Assembly (NCBI GenBank): GCA_017550745.1
Contig: JAFZOG010000041.1
Span: 22,796-86,795 of the forward strand
DNA: 64,000 bases
Direction: 5' to 3'
Source: Clostridia bacterium
GTDB taxonomy: Bacteria; Bacillota; Clostridia; Christensenellales; Aristaeellaceae
In this document: piece by piece, positions 62,650-64,000 of the stretch
Numbering within the stretch: the stretch's first letter is position 1
How the letters are laid out: each line of letters opens with the position of its first letter
The notes under the pieces: generated by a model
Seen by the model: only the letters and a program-made list of their open reading frames with translations
Database searches by the model: none
Told to the model about the DNA's origin: nothing
Position numbers and translations under genes: made by a program

Positions 62650-63849
62650 ATGAAGGAAAAGGAAAGGAAAATACTCATTATCGTGGAAAACCTGCCGGTC
62701 CCCTTCGACACCCGGGTGTGGCAGGAGGCCACGACGCTGGTAAAAAACGGCTATACGGTTTCCGTGATTTGCCCGGTGGGCAAGGGCTACACCGCCAAGG
62801 AAGAGACGCTGGAGGGGGTGCACATTTTCCGGCATGACCTGCCGGAGGAGGGCAACGGCCCCCTTGGCTATTTCCGGGAATACGGCACAGCGCTGAAGGA
62901 AGAGCTGCGGCTGGCGAAAAAGGTGTACCGTGAAATCGGCTTCAGCGTGATCCAGGGCTGCAATCCGCCGGACGATATTTACCTGGTGGCTTCCCGGTTT
63001 AAAAGGTATGGGGTCAAATATGTGTTCGACCACCACGATATCTGTCCGGAGCTGTTCGAGGCCAAGTTCGGCAATACCACCAACCTGCTGTATAAGAGCC
63101 AGATTTGGCTGGAAAGGCAGACCTATAAGCACTGCACATTCGCGTTCGTGACCAATGAGAGCTACAGGAAGATTGCCATCGAGCGGGGCAAAATGTCCCC
63201 CGACCGGGTGATCATCCTGCGCAGCGGGCCGCGGCTGGAGAGAATGCGCATCCTGCCGCCTGATCCGTCCATCAAGCGGGGCTACCAGTATATGGTGGGC
63301 TACCTGGGCGTCATCGGCCAGCAGGAGGGCGTGGAGCATATCCTGAACGCTGCCAAGTATATCAAAGAGCATGAAAACAACGTGTTCTGGGGCATCGTAG
63401 GCGGCGGCCCCCACCTGGAGGCGCTGAAAAAAATGGCCCATGACATGGAGCTGGATGACTGCCTGGAATTCACGGGCCGCGTTCCGGATGACGAGATGCT
63501 CAGGTATTTGAACACCGCCGACGTGTGCGTCAACAGCGATAACTACAATGCCATGAACGATAAAAGCACCATGAACAAGATCCTGGAATACATGACGCTT
63601 GGAAAGCCCATTGTTCAGTTCAATTTGACGGAAGGCCGCTTCTCCGCCCAGGAAGCTTCCCTCTATGCCGAAAACAACAATTACCAGGATATGGCGGATA
63701 AGATCCGGCAGCTGCTAAACGATCCGGCGCTGCGGAAAAAGATGGGAGAATACGGCCGCAGCCGCATTCTCAATGAGCTGAGCTGGGAAAAGACCAGCCA
63801 GGCCCTGCTGCTGGGCTATGAGAAGTTCTTTACCGGCCAATTCGATTGA
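62650..63849 (+). CDS. Glycosyltransferase, GT4 family
   Basis: This 399-residue GT-B enzyme has an N-terminal Rossmann start (ILIIVENLPVPFDTRVWQEA) and a GT4-like C-terminal domain (GYLGVIGQQEGVEHILNAA, GIVGGGPHLEAL, NKILEYMTLGKPIVQF). The E-x7-E position is partly replaced (NAMNDKSTMNKILEYM), as in the WbuB-like subgroup. GGAGG precedes ATG 62650. It is the last gene visible in the EPS locus; the locus may continue beyond the window. Confidence 0.88.
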   Translation: MKEKERKILIIVENLPVPFDTRVWQEATTLVKNGYTVSVICPVGKGYTAKEETLEGVHIFRHDLPEEGNGPLGYFREYGTALKEELRLAKKVYREIGFSVIQGCNPPDDIYLVASRFKRYGVKYVFDHHDICPELFEAKFGNTTNLLYKSQIWLERQTYKHCTFAFVTNESYRKIAIERGKMSPDRVIILRSGPRLERMRILPPDPSIKRGYQYMVGYLGVIGQQEGVEHILNAAKYIKEHENNVFWGIVGGGPHLEALKKMAHDMELDDCLEFTGRVPDDEMLRYLNTADVCVNSDNYNAMNDKSTMNKILEYMTLGKPIVQFNLTEGRFSAQEASLYAENNNYQDMADKIRQLLNDPALRKKMGEYGRSRILNELSWEKTSQALLLGYEKFFTGQFD

Positions 63850-63890
63850 AATCTGTTTATACTAGGGGGTGTTCACACTACCCGAAAAGA

Positions 63891-63999
63891 GCTGATTCTG
63901 AGATGATTTTTCGTCAGGCAAGGCGCATTTCCGCAGGAATACTGGCGGTATTTCAAGGAAATGCAACGCAGCATGACGGAAAATCAACCAGAATTCAGC
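63891..63999. repeat. 109-bp imperfect palindrome at the right edge
   Basis: GCTGATTCTG...TTTTTCGTCAGGC at the left mirrors GCATGACGGAAAA...GAATTCAGC at the right around a short centre (AATACTGGCGGTATT). Arms are about 47 nt with scattered mismatches, the size and form of a miniature transposon-like or BIME-type element. No transposase is visible. It differs in sequence from the other repeat families in the window. Confidence 0.6.
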
Positions 64000-64000
64000 C

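Overview
The window looks like chromosomal DNA of an uncultured, GC-rich Bacillota, probably class Clostridia. The evidence is the AGGAGG-type ribosome sites with frequent GTG/TTG starts, sigma-A-type promoters, a dnaA/parA/parB region, single-membrane (Dlt/MBOAT-type) envelope genes, DUF4358 lipoproteins, Cys-rich secreted repeat proteins, and an exopolysaccharide (EPS) locus built on a Wzz/BY-kinase. I saw no tRNA, rRNA, CRISPR array or transposase gene.

Layout. (1) 1-10932: the 3' part of a giant secreted beta-helix/coiled-coil protein, open at the left edge. (2) 11160-14548: glycogen synthase (minus) and a GH27 alpha-galactosidase coupled to a small Cys-motif protein (plus). (3) 14839-22424: a TM1266-type regulator with a NitT/TauT-like binding protein behind a leader that carries a terminator, then a serine hydrolase-parB-parA-hypothetical operon facing dnaA across an oriC-like region, then an amino-acid binding protein where dnaN would be expected. 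(4) 23023-30958 (minus): a predicted muropeptide-salvage region with NagZ, an AmiE-like serine hydrolase, a GDSL enzyme, a DUF4358 lipoprotein, a sugar ABC importer (binding protein, two permeases) and AnmK. (5) 31094-34964 (minus): a Cys-repeat secreted protein, an HtrA protease and a radical-SAM activase-like enzyme. (6) 35807-63849 (plus): a 28-kb EPS locus.

The EPS locus is the most interesting part. It begins with a phosphoglycosyltransferase (WcaJ type). Next come two coupled genes: a MotA/ExbB-like channel subunit fused to an EAL domain with a degenerate DDF motif, and a MotB/ZorB-like transmembrane Asp segment fused to SpaA/Cna-B-type domains instead of a peptidoglycan-binding OmpA domain. 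A Wzz/BY-kinase with about ten acidic 23-residue repeats, a VanZ-like protein, Wzy, Wzx and a glycosyltransferase follow. Then there is a complete Dlt-like aminoacylation module (ligase, carrier protein, MBOAT, SGNH), an 1816-residue membrane fusion (two DUF6020-like units plus an acyltransferase-3 domain), ManC, two more GT4 enzymes and an AsnB-like amidotransferase. My inference is that the channel pair is a c-di-GMP-responsive, ion-motive-force-driven device that couples to EPS assembly or export.

Intergenic spaces carry dispersed palindromic elements. One 126-bp pair lies inverted on either side of the replication-origin segment, and a shorter pair lies at about 11.0 and 35.4 kb.
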